A stretch of 64,000 nt of DNA, taken from the NCBI RefSeq assembly GCF_002005445.1, contig NZ_CP014692.1, positions 3,100,501 through 3,164,500 of the forward strand. The letters run 5' to 3'. Position 1 is the stretch's first letter. The number at the start of each line of letters is the position of its first letter. The position numbers and the translations under genes are program-made. Under the pieces are notes generated by a model. It was not told where the DNA came from. It was given only the letters and a program-made list of their open reading frames with translations, and did no database searches. Shown here piece after piece: positions 53,705 through 62,738 of the stretch. The stretch is from Acetobacter aceti. Its GTDB lineage: Bacteria > Pseudomonadota > Alphaproteobacteria > Acetobacterales > Acetobacteraceae.

Positions 53705-56071
53705 TCAGAAACTGTGGTGGCCCATCATGGGATCTTCTTCCCGGAAACCAGGCCACATGTCCTCATGATGATGAGGTGGCTGCGGACGATGGCCTGTTGC
53801 GTGACCGCCTCCCATAGCCGGATCAGAAATGGAATCCTCGCCGGTTTCGATACGCCCTGCAAAGCGTCGCCTGAAGGATGCGGACGCGCTGCATGTCACT
53901 GTGAAATCGTACCAGTTGCCGTTTTCCTCGACCGGCCAACGAAGCTCGGCTCTGCCACCCGGTGCGACGCGAACACCATTTGGCCCGTCGACTGCATAGG
54001 CTTCCGATGTCGCCATGAAAGAGCAGGGGTGACGGCCGTGGTTGTGCAGATGCACAAGGATTTCCGCTCTGCCACGCGTTTTGTAGGAAATCTCGATCTC
54101 GGGGTGGCTGCCGTTGCTCAGTTCCGTGATGTTGCCCGTGAATTCACGGTGATAGCCGTTGGGACCGAGCACCCAGAGATTATAGCTGCCCCTGTCGTCC
54201 GCTGTCGGTGTCCAGACACCTCTGATGTCCTTCTGGGCCTCCACCACATAACGGCGCGGCACGAGATCAAGATGGTTGCGGTCATAGACGTGGAAAACAG
54301 CGCCTGCGCCATCACAGCTTGTATTGGTGAAGTGAAGCGTGACCGTGCCTTCGCTCACATCGACATGAGATGAGATATGCAGTTCGTAAGGAAGCGCGCG
54401 AGAAGGACGGGCGCCTGTCGCCTGCTTCGGCAGCGTGGAGGCGGTCGTCGCGGCAGGAACGGCAATCGCTGCTTCCGCCTTCTGGGCAACGGCAAGACTG
54501 TCCGCGTCATCCTTGGTGCTGCGGCCGGACAATGTCGGGATCGCCCGTCTGTTCGGATTTACGAAGTCAAAGCATGAAGTCAGATCCCCACAGATTGCAC
54601 GACGATAGTCGCTGATCTGTGGCTCCGTCACACCGAAACGCTGTTCAAGGAACATCAGTGTCGAGGTATGATCGAAGACCTGGGAATTGACAAAACCACC
54701 ACGGCTCCATGGCGAGATCGCCCACAGGGCGACACGCGGACCGGGTCCATAAGGACGACCGTCTATCGCAGGCTGACTGGACGTGGCCGGCGTGAAGTTG
54801 TGGTATTCCACCGCCATGGCGTCATCGCTGAGCGTGCTGCCACCGGCGAGCGTACCGTCAGCGTTATGGGAAGGTGCTGATGGAGGCGGAAGATGGTCAA
54901 AAAAGCCGTCATTCTCATCATAGTTCACGAGCAGAACGGTCTTGCTCCAGACTTCCGGATTGGACGTGAGGGCGTCGAGCACTTCCTGAATGTACCAGCC
55001 ACCCTGTGTCGGGCTGGAGGGAGAAGGATGTTCGCTATAGGCGGATGGCGGAATGATCCATGAGACTTCCGGTAACGTGCCGCTCTGAATATCCTCACGG
55101 AATGTCTCAAGGAAACCGTAAGGCATCGTGTTGCCAAAGCCCTTGGCGAGCGGGCTGAGCGCATCGTCAATGCTGGAATCGTAGAACGGACCCGCCGCCG
55201 TCACATCCTGCGTGATATCTTCCGCACCGACATACAGAGGCCGTCTCTCGGCGGGCATTTTTTCGATGGCGGCACGCCAGTGACGGAAACCCATCATCTC
55301 GTTGCAGCCGAAATTGTCGATCAGGCTCTGGTAAACTTTCCAGCTGACACCGGCTGACTCCAGACGGTCCGCATAGGTGGTCCAGGTCCATCCCGTCGTC
55401 GACGCGCCGATATCGTTTCCGCCGTTGAACTGATTGTTCAGACCCGCCACTTCGACGCGGCTGCCATCAATGGGACTGATGCCGTTCGGACCGTTGGTGC
55501 CCGTCCAGTAGAACAGACGATTGGCGATTGTCCCCGTGTGCATACCGCAATGATAGGAATCACAGATCGTGAAGGCATCTGCCAGCGCACGATGGAACGG
55601 TACTTCCGATGTCTCGTAATAGCCCATCGAGAGCGGCGTCTTGGCCGTCGGCCAGGAGCTCATGCGTCCGTTATCCCAGGCGGCCTGTGCGTCCGACCAT
55701 GTGTGCGGCGTGCCGCCTGCACGGAGAGCGTTGCCCTTTGTCTCATCGAGATGATACGGAATCAGTGTGCTTGTGACACTGCTTTTCGTATAGTTCTGAT
55801 AGAAGATGTTGGCGCCGTTGGGCGTAGGAATAGGGAAGCGGTCACCGTATCCACGCACGCCCCTGAACGTCCCGAAGTAACTGTCGAAGGACCGGTTTTC
55901 CAGCATCAGCATCACGACGTGTTTCACGTCCATGATGGTTCCCGTGGCGTTGTGCGCATCGATGGCGAGCGCGCGGCGAATGGCCGGCGGGAAGGTGGAA
56001 AGGGTTGCCATGGCAGCAGCTGAGCCGAGCGAAGATCGCAGGAAATTCCGCTTTGATATGTTGATCGTCAT
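53705..56071 (-). CDS. plcN: Phosphocholine-preferring phospholipase C
   Basis: 788-residue exported enzyme that cleaves phosphatidylcholine. N-terminus: a Tat-like signal with SKRNFLRSS (Lys-Arg variant), hydrophobic stretch and cut near residue 37. The phosphoesterase domain has MLMLENRSFDSYFGTFRGV, YHCGMHTGTIANR, NYDENDGFFDHLPPP and SPWSRGGFVNSQVFDHTS (about 45-530). Two DUF756 C-terminal domains follow (about 575-760). Full length for the non-haemolytic PLC family. Alone on its strand. Acetic acid bacteria have phosphatidylcholine in their membranes, so the enzyme may act in lipid turnover or on host or plant lipids. Confidence 0.93.
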   Translation of the reverse strand: MTINISKRNFLRSSLGSAAAMATLSTFPPAIRRALAIDAHNATGTIMDVKHVVMLMLENRSFDSYFGTFRGVRGYGDRFPIPTPNGANIFYQNYTKSSVTSTLIPYHLDETKGNALRAGGTPHTWSDAQAAWDNGRMSSWPTAKTPLSMGYYETSEVPFHRALADAFTICDSYHCGMHTGTIANRLFYWTGTNGPNGISPIDGSRVEVAGLNNQFNGGNDIGASTTGWTWTTYADRLESAGVSWKVYQSLIDNFGCNEMMGFRHWRAAIEKMPAERRPLYVGAEDITQDVTAAGPFYDSSIDDALSPLAKGFGNTMPYGFLETFREDIQSGTLPEVSWIIPPSAYSEHPSPSSPTQGGWYIQEVLDALTSNPEVWSKTVLLVNYDENDGFFDHLPPPSAPSHNADGTLAGGSTLSDDAMAVEYHNFTPATSSQPAIDGRPYGPGPRVALWAISPWSRGGFVNSQVFDHTSTLMFLEQRFGVTEPQISDYRRAICGDLTSCFDFVNPNRRAIPTLSGRSTKDDADSLAVAQKAEAAIAVPAATTASTLPKQATGARPSRALPYELHISSHVDVSEGTVTLHFTNTSCDGAGAVFHVYDRNHLDLVPRRYVVEAQKDIRGVWTPTADDRGSYNLWVLGPNGYHREFTGNITELSNGSHPEIEISYKTRGRAEILVHLHNHGRHPCSFMATSEAYAVDGPNGVRVAPGGRAELRWPVEENGNWYDFTVTCSASASFRRRFAGRIETGEDSISDPAMGGGHATGHRPQPPHHHEDMWPGFREEDPMMGHHSF

Positions 56072-56509
56072 GATGGAAGAGGAGCCTCGAATCCGGGTAA
56101 AGCATCACTGCCTGTTGAGTCGCCAGGAACTGTTGAAATGAATCATTCAAAATAGTGCAAAAAAATGTAAATATATACATCCTGCCTGAATGATCATTTC
56201 ATCAAGTCATCCCGGACGCTTCTTAGAAACTCTTTTCGGCAATACTCAACCTATTTTTAATGACGTTTTAAGGTCAACCGTCGACAGTTCAATCAAACCA
56301 GAGTTTTATTTTATGGACAGGTTTCATCGTGACACTCCTTTGCCGACAACGACGTTATCAGGCCCATCAGACAGGGATTTTTAGCGGCTTCTGTCATGAA
56401 GCGGACAAACGGGGCAGGGCTCCCTCTCTGCGCTGTCATCAAAGCCCATCGACCATTCAGAAAACTGTCGTGTGAAGAATGATTTTTTTGATCGTGAGAT
56501 TTATGTGAC
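56072..56509. other. A+T-richer intergenic region upstream of plcN
   Basis: 438 bases without a supported gene. It should hold the plcN promoter. I see no confident -35/-10 pair and no clear operator. Confidence 0.4.
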
Positions 56510-56860
56510 AAACATGCCATCCGAGATGGCATGAGAGAACAGCCAGTCCGACCACGCCAAGTTCCGGCACTGTCGCTCCCTTCTGTCCGGTCAGCAGCAG
56601 GCGATCGGGATTTCGGACATTTTCAGGATGCGGATCAGCCGGGCCCTGTCCATCCGGTCTGCAAGTTCGCCACCCAGACCGGCGGGGAAAGCGGCGGGGA
56701 GAACGAACACCCCCGCCGCGAACGCCACGATCCATGACGCACCGCCAGCGATGGCCACAGAACCAGTGCGGTCAGGGCGTTACGCAGAAATATATCGCAG
56801 GGCGCAGAGGAAAACTGGCTGATCAGGCACTCATCCCACAGCGGAATGAACCTGATTAAG
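56510..56860 (-). pseudogene. Remnant of an LplT-like MFS transporter
   Basis: Two pieces in different frames recall one protein family. First piece: SQFSSAPCDIFLRNALTALV, resembling the family start tQFlgafnDnlfRNALt. Second piece in another frame: a hydrophobic helix, then GLGGELADRMDRARLIRILK and MSEIPI, the ADxxDxarliRxxKxxEi signature after helix 2, ending at a stop near 56593. At least one frameshift separates them, and everything after helix 2 or 3 is missing. It overlaps the 3' end of crcB. Most likely a decayed gene. Confidence 0.55.
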
Positions 56861-57244
56861 AGCCTGTGCAGCAAAATACCCTGCCGCAACAGACATCATG
56901 CAGAGCGCGACGGACAATCCGATATTCAGAAGGGCACGTTCAGGAGTTCCATTGCGGAGCAGATCAAGTGTCTGAAGGCTGAAGGAGGAGAACGTCGTAT
57001 AGCCTCCGCAGATACCCACCATGAACACCAGACGGGCGGTATCGGAGACCTGTAGACGCCCGCCACCCGCCGTCAGCCCGGCGAAGAAAGCAATGGCGAA
57101 AGAACCGGTCACATTGATCAGAATAGTTCCCCAGGGAAGCGACTGGCTCCAGCGCGCCATCGCGAGGCCGATCCAGTATCGCAGAAGGGTTCCTGCGGCC
57201 CCGCCCAGCGCAATAAGGATCGTCGGTAGTAGGGTTGTGGGCAT
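56831..57244 (-). CDS. crcB: Fluoride channel CrcB/FluC
   Basis: 137-residue, four-helix membrane protein that lets fluoride leave the cell as an antiparallel dimer. Motifs: GGAAGTLLRYWIG with the helix-1 Gly/Asn region, GTILINVTGSFAIAFF with the conserved Asn, and GGYTTFSSFSLQTLD, the Phe-box of the channel. Full length. It lies 33 bp downstream of the stress-protein gene on the same strand and probably shares its transcript. No fluoride riboswitch is recognisable. Confidence 0.95.
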   Translation of the reverse strand: MPTTLLPTILIALGGAAGTLLRYWIGLAMARWSQSLPWGTILINVTGSFAIAFFAGLTAGGGRLQVSDTARLVFMVGICGGYTTFSSFSLQTLDLLRNGTPERALLNIGLSVALCMMSVAAGYFAAQALNQVHSAVG

Positions 57245-57277
57245 ATCCTGTTCTGTCTCCGGTCCGGGAACTCTGTT

Positions 57278-58102
57278 TCAGTGGTGCGTCAGAATGGGAA
57301 GAGTATCGTGCGCAAGGATATCCTGCGTCACGCCACCGAAAAGCCATTCGAGAAAATGCGAGTGGGTGTAAGCCCCCATGATCAGAAGATCGCCTCCGGC
57401 TGAAAGGGCGCGTTTTCTGATCTCCTCTCCGGCAATGGAGGAGGAAATTATGAAACGATCAACGGAAACTTCGATATTTTCAGAACGCAGAACCTGAACG
57501 ATTTCCGGTGTCTGCTCTTCATTCTCCCGTGTTTCGCCAATAATGAATGTGACGCGGGAAGCCCGTTCCAGCAGTGGGCGCGCCTGAAGGATGAGTTGAT
57601 CCAGACTGGATGACGGATGCCATGCAATCACCGGGTGAACCGCCACAGTCTGCCTGTGCTGAAGCGGGGTGATGAGCACTGTCGCCTGAGCATCATATAA
57701 CGCTCCATCAAAAGCCTGTCTGATATAATCAGGATCATCGGCAAGTGGACGGCCCAGGACTGTCAGATCAGCCTGCGCGGCCTGATCAGCGACAAGCTTT
57801 CGGGGGACACCGGAGACCTCACTCCACTCAATGACTCCCGATGGATGTGAAGAGGCAAGCCACTGTTCAAAAATCTTGTGCAAGGCAAAAGATCGAGCCA
57901 TTCCCTCGCTCTCAAATCGTGTCCTTTCATCGACAGTGGGAAGACCTTCATCCGGTGACTGGAATCTTGGATCGACAGCAGCACGTGGATGAAGAATCCT
58001 GACATCAGAATCAGGGATTTTTTTCAAAAGAAGACGTGTTGTTTCCAGCGTGAAAAGCGCTGTCTCAGGGCGATCAAGAATGACGAGAATGCGCATGGCC
58101 AC
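57278..58102 (-). CDS. Universal stress protein (UspA family), tandem
   Basis: 274-residue protein of two Usp-like halves. The N-terminal half is diverged (MAMRILVILDRPETALFTLE). The C-terminal half keeps the ATP-binding end GGDLLIMGAYTHSHFLEWLFGGVTQ, close to the G-x2-G-x9-G(S/T) pattern, and DTLPILTHH. It may bind ATP and help survive stress; the exact role cannot be read. Good coding composition, and followed 33 bp on by crcB. Confidence 0.88.
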   Translation of the reverse strand: MAMRILVILDRPETALFTLETTRLLLKKIPDSDVRILHPRAAVDPRFQSPDEGLPTVDERTRFESEGMARSFALHKIFEQWLASSHPSGVIEWSEVSGVPRKLVADQAAQADLTVLGRPLADDPDYIRQAFDGALYDAQATVLITPLQHRQTVAVHPVIAWHPSSSLDQLILQARPLLERASRVTFIIGETRENEEQTPEIVQVLRSENIEVSVDRFIISSSIAGEEIRKRALSAGGDLLIMGAYTHSHFLEWLFGGVTQDILAHDTLPILTHH

Positions 58103-58499
58103 TTTCCCTGTGACTTAAGAATGCTGTCCGGAAATCCGGCTATTTTCTTGGCGTGGCCGCAAGGATGCCTGCATGATTTCTCGCAAGGCCACAGGATAAT
58201 GCACACCCCGTCGAAGCAGATTTTGTGCATGACGGTTTCTGGAAAAAAGATGACTCATGATTCTGGACAGACCCCTCCCTCGGCGCTTCTTTAGCGAGGT
58301 AGGAATCATCAGCTCCGTTGAGCGGTTTGACCTTCGGAAAGGTCAGGCAGAATCCATTGCCTTCTGCTGCCAGTGTGCAAGCGTGACAGCCTTTCGTCAA
58401 GCAACCTGACAGGAAAATCGACACTCACTGGCAGGCATCAGGGCCAACATCCGGAATGCCGACGCGTATCCAGCATTGACATGATGAGGTCATTGCAGT
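58103..58499. other. Divergent promoter region
   Basis: 397 bases without a supported gene, between the stress protein start and the riboswitch. It contains TGACCTT-CGGA-AAGGTCA (58328-58345), a 7-bp hairpin. Confidence 0.45.
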
Positions 58500-58690
58500 T
58501 CTGGTACATTCTGTATGGTTCTTCATTCTGTTTTTGCAGGAAGAAGCTAAGAGGGAAGTCCGGTATAATGCCGGCGCTGCCCCCGCAACTGTAAATGGCG
58601 AGTTGCCAATCGCCTGTATGTCACTGGAAACCGTTTATTTCCGGGAAGACTGATTGGCCGCGATGACCCATGAGCCAGGAGACCTGCCAT
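58500..58690 (+). ncRNA. Cobalamin (B12) riboswitch
   Basis: Core elements in order: GGGAAGTCCGGT, TGCCGGCGCTGCCCCCGCAA, CTGTAAATGGCG, CACTGG, CCGGGAAGAC, GATGACCCATGAGCC and the B12 box GAGCCAGGAGACCTGCC (58672-58688). The ATG that follows at 58689 lies at the end of the box, so control could be translational as well as transcriptional. The boundaries are approximate. Confidence 0.93.
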
Positions 58691-59340
58691 GCATGTTTCA
58701 ACCACCGGCGGGGTGCCCGGGGCGGCTGTGTCGGGCATTGCGGTTCCCCGTCTGGAGAACTGTGTGCGAACGCTTCTGCCCTGTTCCTGTCATACCGAAC
58801 AGGCATCAGATGGCTTTACTGTTTCCGGACAGGCACAACGAACGTGACGGCGACCTTCGTCCGCAACGATTGGCTTTGCATCAACACTATCCAGCGCTCC
58901 CCCTTTGCTTCTCTTTTCTGGTTGGAAGGCCGTCTACCGATCTGTCTTTTGCGAAGGCGCGCTATCAGGCTAGAAATCTGGCCAGCTACGGCATTGACGG
59001 ACACCATGTGACAAACGCGCCCAGCTTTGTCTGGTCCTTTGGTATCATTGCTGATCATGGGCCATGGTATGGCGGCCTGCAGGTCCGCTGGCCTGGCGGT
59101 TATCCACTGGTTGAAGACAACAGTCTGCGATCGAAGGGCTATCAGGAGGTCAATCTGAACATCAGTTACCGCTTCACGAAGACTCTCAAACTGGAAGCCA
59201 GCGTCTTCAATGCCCATGCCTACGCCGCGCAATACGCCTATGATTACCGCCTGAGACCGGCCTCGGCGGCGCAGTCCGGAGCAACCGGCCATCCCATTAA
59301 GCCGATCTCGGCGCGATCTGCGGTGCAGTATGGCGTCTGA
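58689..59340 (+). pseudogene. Wrecked TonB-dependent receptor (BtuB-like position)
   Basis: The frame opened by ATG 58689 runs 51 codons (MHVSTTGG... to TVSGQAQRT) and stops. The last 115 residues in another frame are the C-terminus of a TonB-dependent receptor: HGPWYGGLQVRWPGGYPLV, GYQEVNLNISYRFTKTLKLE, FNAHAYAAQYAYD and the final HPIKPISARSAVQYGV. The plug and most of the 22-strand barrel are missing (a whole receptor needs about 650 residues). The original gene would have imported B12 or a cobalt chelate. Its 3' end overlaps the transporter start. Confidence 0.75.
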
Positions 59341-60379
59341 TCTCGCGCAAGGGCACAAGCCCGCTCTCCGTCTCCGGATCATCGTGCTGGGAATCTGTCT
59401 GCTTCTTGCCAATCTGGGAATCTGGATATGGGCACTGGTGCTTTTCAGACACTCCCCCGTTCTGCTGGGCAATGCCCTCATTGCCTACGGGTTCGGACTC
59501 AGACACGCCGTGGATGCGGACCATATCGCCGCCATCGATAACGTGACCCGCCAGCTCATACAGGCGGGCAAACGCCCCCTGACGCTGGGTCTATGGTTTG
59601 CGATGGGACATTCGACAATTGTCATGATTGCGACATTCAGCACGATCATGCTGTCACACACCCTGCAGGATCGCCTCGATGCGTGGCGAGATATAGGAGG
59701 TGTGATCAGCACGGTTGTTTCGGCAACCTTCCTGTTCGTTCTGGCCCTGATCAATCTTCTGGTTCTGCTCTCAACCTGGAAGACCTACCGAAACGCCAAA
59801 AAGCACCCTGAGGAAAAGCCTGACAGCATCGAGAAACTTCTGGAGCAGAAAGGCGTGCTGGCGCGGTTTCTCAGACCGCTATTCAAGCTGGTTTCCAAAA
59901 GCTGGCATATGTTTTTTCTCGGATTCCTCTTCGGCCTGGGCTTCGACACGGCAACAGAGGTGTCCCTGCTGGGCCTGTCGGCATCCGAAGCCAGCCATGG
60001 TATCGCCCTTGCATCCATTATGGTTTTTCCAGCGCTTTTTGCGGCGGGAATGTCTCTCATTGACACGGCGGACGGGGTGCTGATGACGGGCGCTTACCAG
60101 TGGGCTTTTGTCGATCCCCTGCGCAAACTCCGTTACAATATCGCCATCACTCTGGTTTCCGTGCTCGTCGCGCTCATCATCGGCAGCATCGAGACGCTCA
60201 ACCTTATTGCTGACCAGTTCAACATACAGGGAAAGCTCTGGAACATGATGGCGTCGTTGGGAGAGAGCTTCAATACACTTGGCTTTATTGTGATCGCGCT
60301 CTTCGCTCTGGCATGGGCGGGTTCCGCCATCATCTATCGTTACGGGAAGTATAAAAATACTGCTGGAAGATCGGAGTAA
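59330..60379 (+). CDS. Nickel/cobalt transporter, NiCoT family
   Basis: 349-residue, eight-helix importer. The metal signature is RHAVDADHIAAIDNVTRQ, with the His-x4-Asp-His motif (His59, Asp64, His65), and the second signature is LGFDTATEVSLLG. It is complete. Its ATG at 59330 overlaps the receptor remnant's stop, so they were one operon. The B12 riboswitch upstream argues that the physiological ion is cobalt for cobalamin. It is followed by a TCGGGTG/CACCCGA hairpin (60384-60413). Confidence 0.92.
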   Translation: MASDLAQGHKPALRLRIIVLGICLLLANLGIWIWALVLFRHSPVLLGNALIAYGFGLRHAVDADHIAAIDNVTRQLIQAGKRPLTLGLWFAMGHSTIVMIATFSTIMLSHTLQDRLDAWRDIGGVISTVVSATFLFVLALINLLVLLSTWKTYRNAKKHPEEKPDSIEKLLEQKGVLARFLRPLFKLVSKSWHMFFLGFLFGLGFDTATEVSLLGLSASEASHGIALASIMVFPALFAAGMSLIDTADGVLMTGAYQWAFVDPLRKLRYNIAITLVSVLVALIIGSIETLNLIADQFNIQGKLWNMMASLGESFNTLGFIVIALFALAWAGSAIIYRYGKYKNTAGRSE

Positions 60380-60487
60380 AGGTTCGGGTGCTCTTTCAAT
60401 GAGTGACACCCGAGGTTGTCGCAATTCGTTAAATAAAGCGTTTCTCTGCCTGGCAAATACGCTTTCAGGGCTTTGCCCCGCATCCCA

Positions 60488-60585
60488 CAAAGGGACACAG
60501 TCCCTTTGATCCCGACCTGTTGAAGCAGGCAGACAAAGCGGCTGTCGTCTTTTCCGAAAGCAGGGCGAAGCCCTCCCCTGCTTTC
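60488..60585 (+). repeat. Dispersed intergenic repeat, copy B, with second stem
   Basis: CAAAGGGAC-ACA-GTCCCTTTG palindrome (60488-60508), followed by ATCCCGACCTGTTGAA shared with copy A. A further stem GAAAGCAGGG/CCCTGCTTTC lies at 60556-60585. It fills most of the 304-bp gap 60380-60683, which has no gene. Confidence 0.7.
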
Positions 60586-60608
60586 AGTGTGTGAAACATC
60601 CAGACCAT

Positions 60609-60640
60609 AAAAAAACACCGCCCCGGAGAGGCGGTGTTTC
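60609..60640 (-). terminator. Rho-independent terminator of rho
   Basis: On the minus strand AAACACCGCC-TCTCCGG-GGCGGTGTTT is followed by a T run (10-bp stem). Confidence 0.9.
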
Positions 60641-60683
60641 AAATGTCGGCACGTCTCAGACGCTGAAACGATGACCTGAAAAA

Positions 60684-61979
60684 TCAGTTATTCATCGCTT
60701 CAAAGAAGTCATTGTTCGACTTGCTGTATTTCAGCTTGTCGAGCAGGAACTCCATGGCGTCCATCGTGCCCATCGGCGCGAGGATACGACGCAGCACCCA
60801 CATCTTGGAGAGCGTGGCGCGATCGACCAGCATCTCTTCCTTACGCGTGCCGCTCTTGGTGATGTCGATGGCCGGGAAGACACGCTTGTCGGCCAGCTTC
60901 CGGTCAAGGATGAGTTCGGAGTTACCCGTGCCCTTGAACTCTTCGAAGATGACTTCATCCATACGCGACCCGGTATCGATCAGCGCGGTCGCGATGATCG
61001 TCAGCGAGCCGCCTTCCTCGATGTTACGGGCCGCACCGAAGAAACGCTTCGGACGCTGGAGCGCGTTGGCGTCCACACCACCGGTCAGCACCTTGCCCGA
61101 TGAAGGAACGACGGTGTTGTAGGCGCGGGCCAGACGGGTGATCGAGTCGAGCAGGATGACCACGTCGCGCTTGTGTTCGACGAGGCGCTTGGCCTTCTCC
61201 AGCACCATCTCCGTGACCTGCACGTGACGCTGTGCGGGCTCATCGAAGGTGGACGCCACGACTTCGCCACGCACGGAGCGGGCCATGTCGGTGACTTCTT
61301 CCGGACGTTCGTCGATCAGCAGAACGATCAGGAAGACTTCCGGATGGTTGGCGGAGATCGAACTGGCGATGCTCTGGAGCATCACGGTCTTGCCGGTGCG
61401 TGGCGGAGCGACGATCAGCGCGCGCTGGCCCATGCCGATCGGCGCGACAAGGTCGATGACGCGGGAGGTGAAGTCGCGCTGCGTACCCTTTTTGCCCTTG
61501 GTCGGAGGAGGCTCGACTTCGCCCTGACCCTCGACTTCCATCTGCAGACGGCGCTCAGGATAGAGCGGCGTGAGATTGTCGAAGTTGATGCGATGGCGGA
61601 CTGCTTCGGGCGGCTCGAAGTTGATCGTGTTGACCTTCAGCAGCGAGAAGTAACGCTCACCGTCGCGCGGGGCGCGGATCTGGCCTTCCACCGTGTCGCC
61701 CGTGCGCAGGCCGAAGCGGCGCACCTGAAGGGGAGAAATATAGATGTCATCGGGGCCGGGGAGGTAGTTGGCCTCCGGGGAACGGAGATAGCCAAAACCG
61801 TCCGGCAGGATTTCCAGTGTTCCTTCGCCGTAAATCGCCTGGTCATTATCGGCCAGCGTCTTGAGAATGGCGAAAAGAAGCTCCTGCTTGCGAAGAGAGG
61901 AAGCATTCTCCACACCGAGTTCTTCGGCATAGGAAAGAAGATCGGCCGGAGATTTGGCCTTGAGTTCAACGAGATGCAT
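60684..61979 (-). CDS. rho: Transcription termination factor Rho
   Basis: 431-residue hexameric RNA helicase, the usual length. The RNA-binding cold-shock domain has [20 protein letters not shown] (about 68-87). The ATPase core has P-loop [11 protein letters not shown], catalytic region [11 protein letters not shown], and Q-loop/R-loop [22 protein letters not shown]. Transcribed alone with its own terminator. Several hairpins in this window lack T runs, so Rho-dependent termination may be common here. Confidence 0.98.
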   Translation of the reverse strand: MHLVELKAKSPADLLSYAEELGVENASSLRKQELLFAILKTLADNDQAIYGEGTLEILPDGFGYLRSPEANYLPGPDDIYISPLQVRRFGLRTGDTVEGQIRAPRDGERYFSLLKVNTINFEPPEAVRHRINFDNLTPLYPERRLQMEVEGQGEVEPPPTKGKKGTQRDFTSRVIDLVAPIGMGQRALIVAPPRTGKTVMLQSIASSISANHPEVFLIVLLIDERPEEVTDMARSVRGEVVASTFDEPAQRHVQVTEMVLEKAKRLVEHKRDVVILLDSITRLARAYNTVVPSSGKVLTGGVDANALQRPKRFFGAARNIEEGGSLTIIATALIDTGSRMDEVIFEEFKGTGNSELILDRKLADKRVFPAIDITKSGTRKEEMLVDRATLSKMWVLRRILAPMGTMDAMEFLLDKLKYSKSNNDFFEAMNN

Positions 61980-62160
61980 TCAGTGCGCCTTGATGTGGCA
62001 GGCAGGATACCGGGAGGGTCAGGGTTTTCGCAGGCTTACGACCGTCTGGTGAAGCCCCGGAATATCACGACATGTGCCGTGTCCGATGGCGAAATCCTGA
62101 TTTTAAGGAACGCATTGGCAAAAAACCCGCCAATGGTGTTTGTCGAGTAGACACGTGTTT

Positions 62161-62721
62161 TTATTCTGTCAAGTGATTTATCGCACGGATCGTCAGTTCT
62201 GATGGCGGACTGTACGGAGCAGGCGTCAGAGCTGCCCTGAAACCCGTTTTTGTTAACCAATACTGTCCCGTAGAGACGTCAGGCGAAATTGCATTCAGCA
62301 GTTGTGCATTCAGGGAGGCAGGTGTCAGGCGCGTTCTGATACTCCCTGACACCGTCTCCAGCCCGCATGACCCGTTGAAAATCATGACACGATCCGGAAA
62401 AACAACCCTGAAAGAGCAGGAGGCGCTGCGCTCAGGCGTGGCAGGTGAGAGAATGCCATGAAGTGCGCCGACCCTGACCGGGCGCAGGGACGCGTCAAGC
62501 TGGGCGAACTCACCTGTGAAGGACCGGGTGTCCGTATAATGAAACCCGACCAGAAGACGCATCGGCTCCGTGCCGGAAAGACCCCCGTACTGCTGCGGTT
62601 CCGTCGTCATCCGGTTGAGAAAGCCTGTCGTCTCTTGCGGCTTTTCCGCGCCCCCCGCCAATGCGGGCGCGCTGGCAAGGATGCAGAAAACAAGAGCCGG
62701 GAGAGTGAAAGATCTCAGCAT
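62161..62721 (-). CDS. Small secreted protein of unknown function
   Basis: The frame runs up to 62817, but ATG 62721 (GGAG ten bases upstream) gives MLRSFTLPALVFCILASAPA followed by LAGG, a clear signal peptide. The mature part is about 165 residues with two cysteines close together (SCSFRVV...NGSCGLE), probably disulfide-bonded, in a beta-rich pattern. I do not recognise a family. It starts 18 bases after the CorA gene's stop on the same strand and so is probably co-transcribed with it. Confidence 0.7.
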   Translation of the reverse strand: MLRSFTLPALVFCILASAPALAGGAEKPQETTGFLNRMTTEPQQYGGLSGTEPMRLLVGFHYTDTRSFTGEFAQLDASLRPVRVGALHGILSPATPERSASCSFRVVFPDRVMIFNGSCGLETVSGSIRTRLTPASLNAQLLNAISPDVSTGQYWLTKTGFRAALTPAPYSPPSELTIRAINHLTE

Positions 62722-62738
62722 ATCGAGGTATCTCCGAC

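Noticed and set aside
58654..59340. A complete 228-residue gene downstream of the riboswitch
   Set aside because: The frame joins a scrap without receptor features to a receptor C-terminus and starts at a TTG inside the riboswitch; a pseudogene explains it better.
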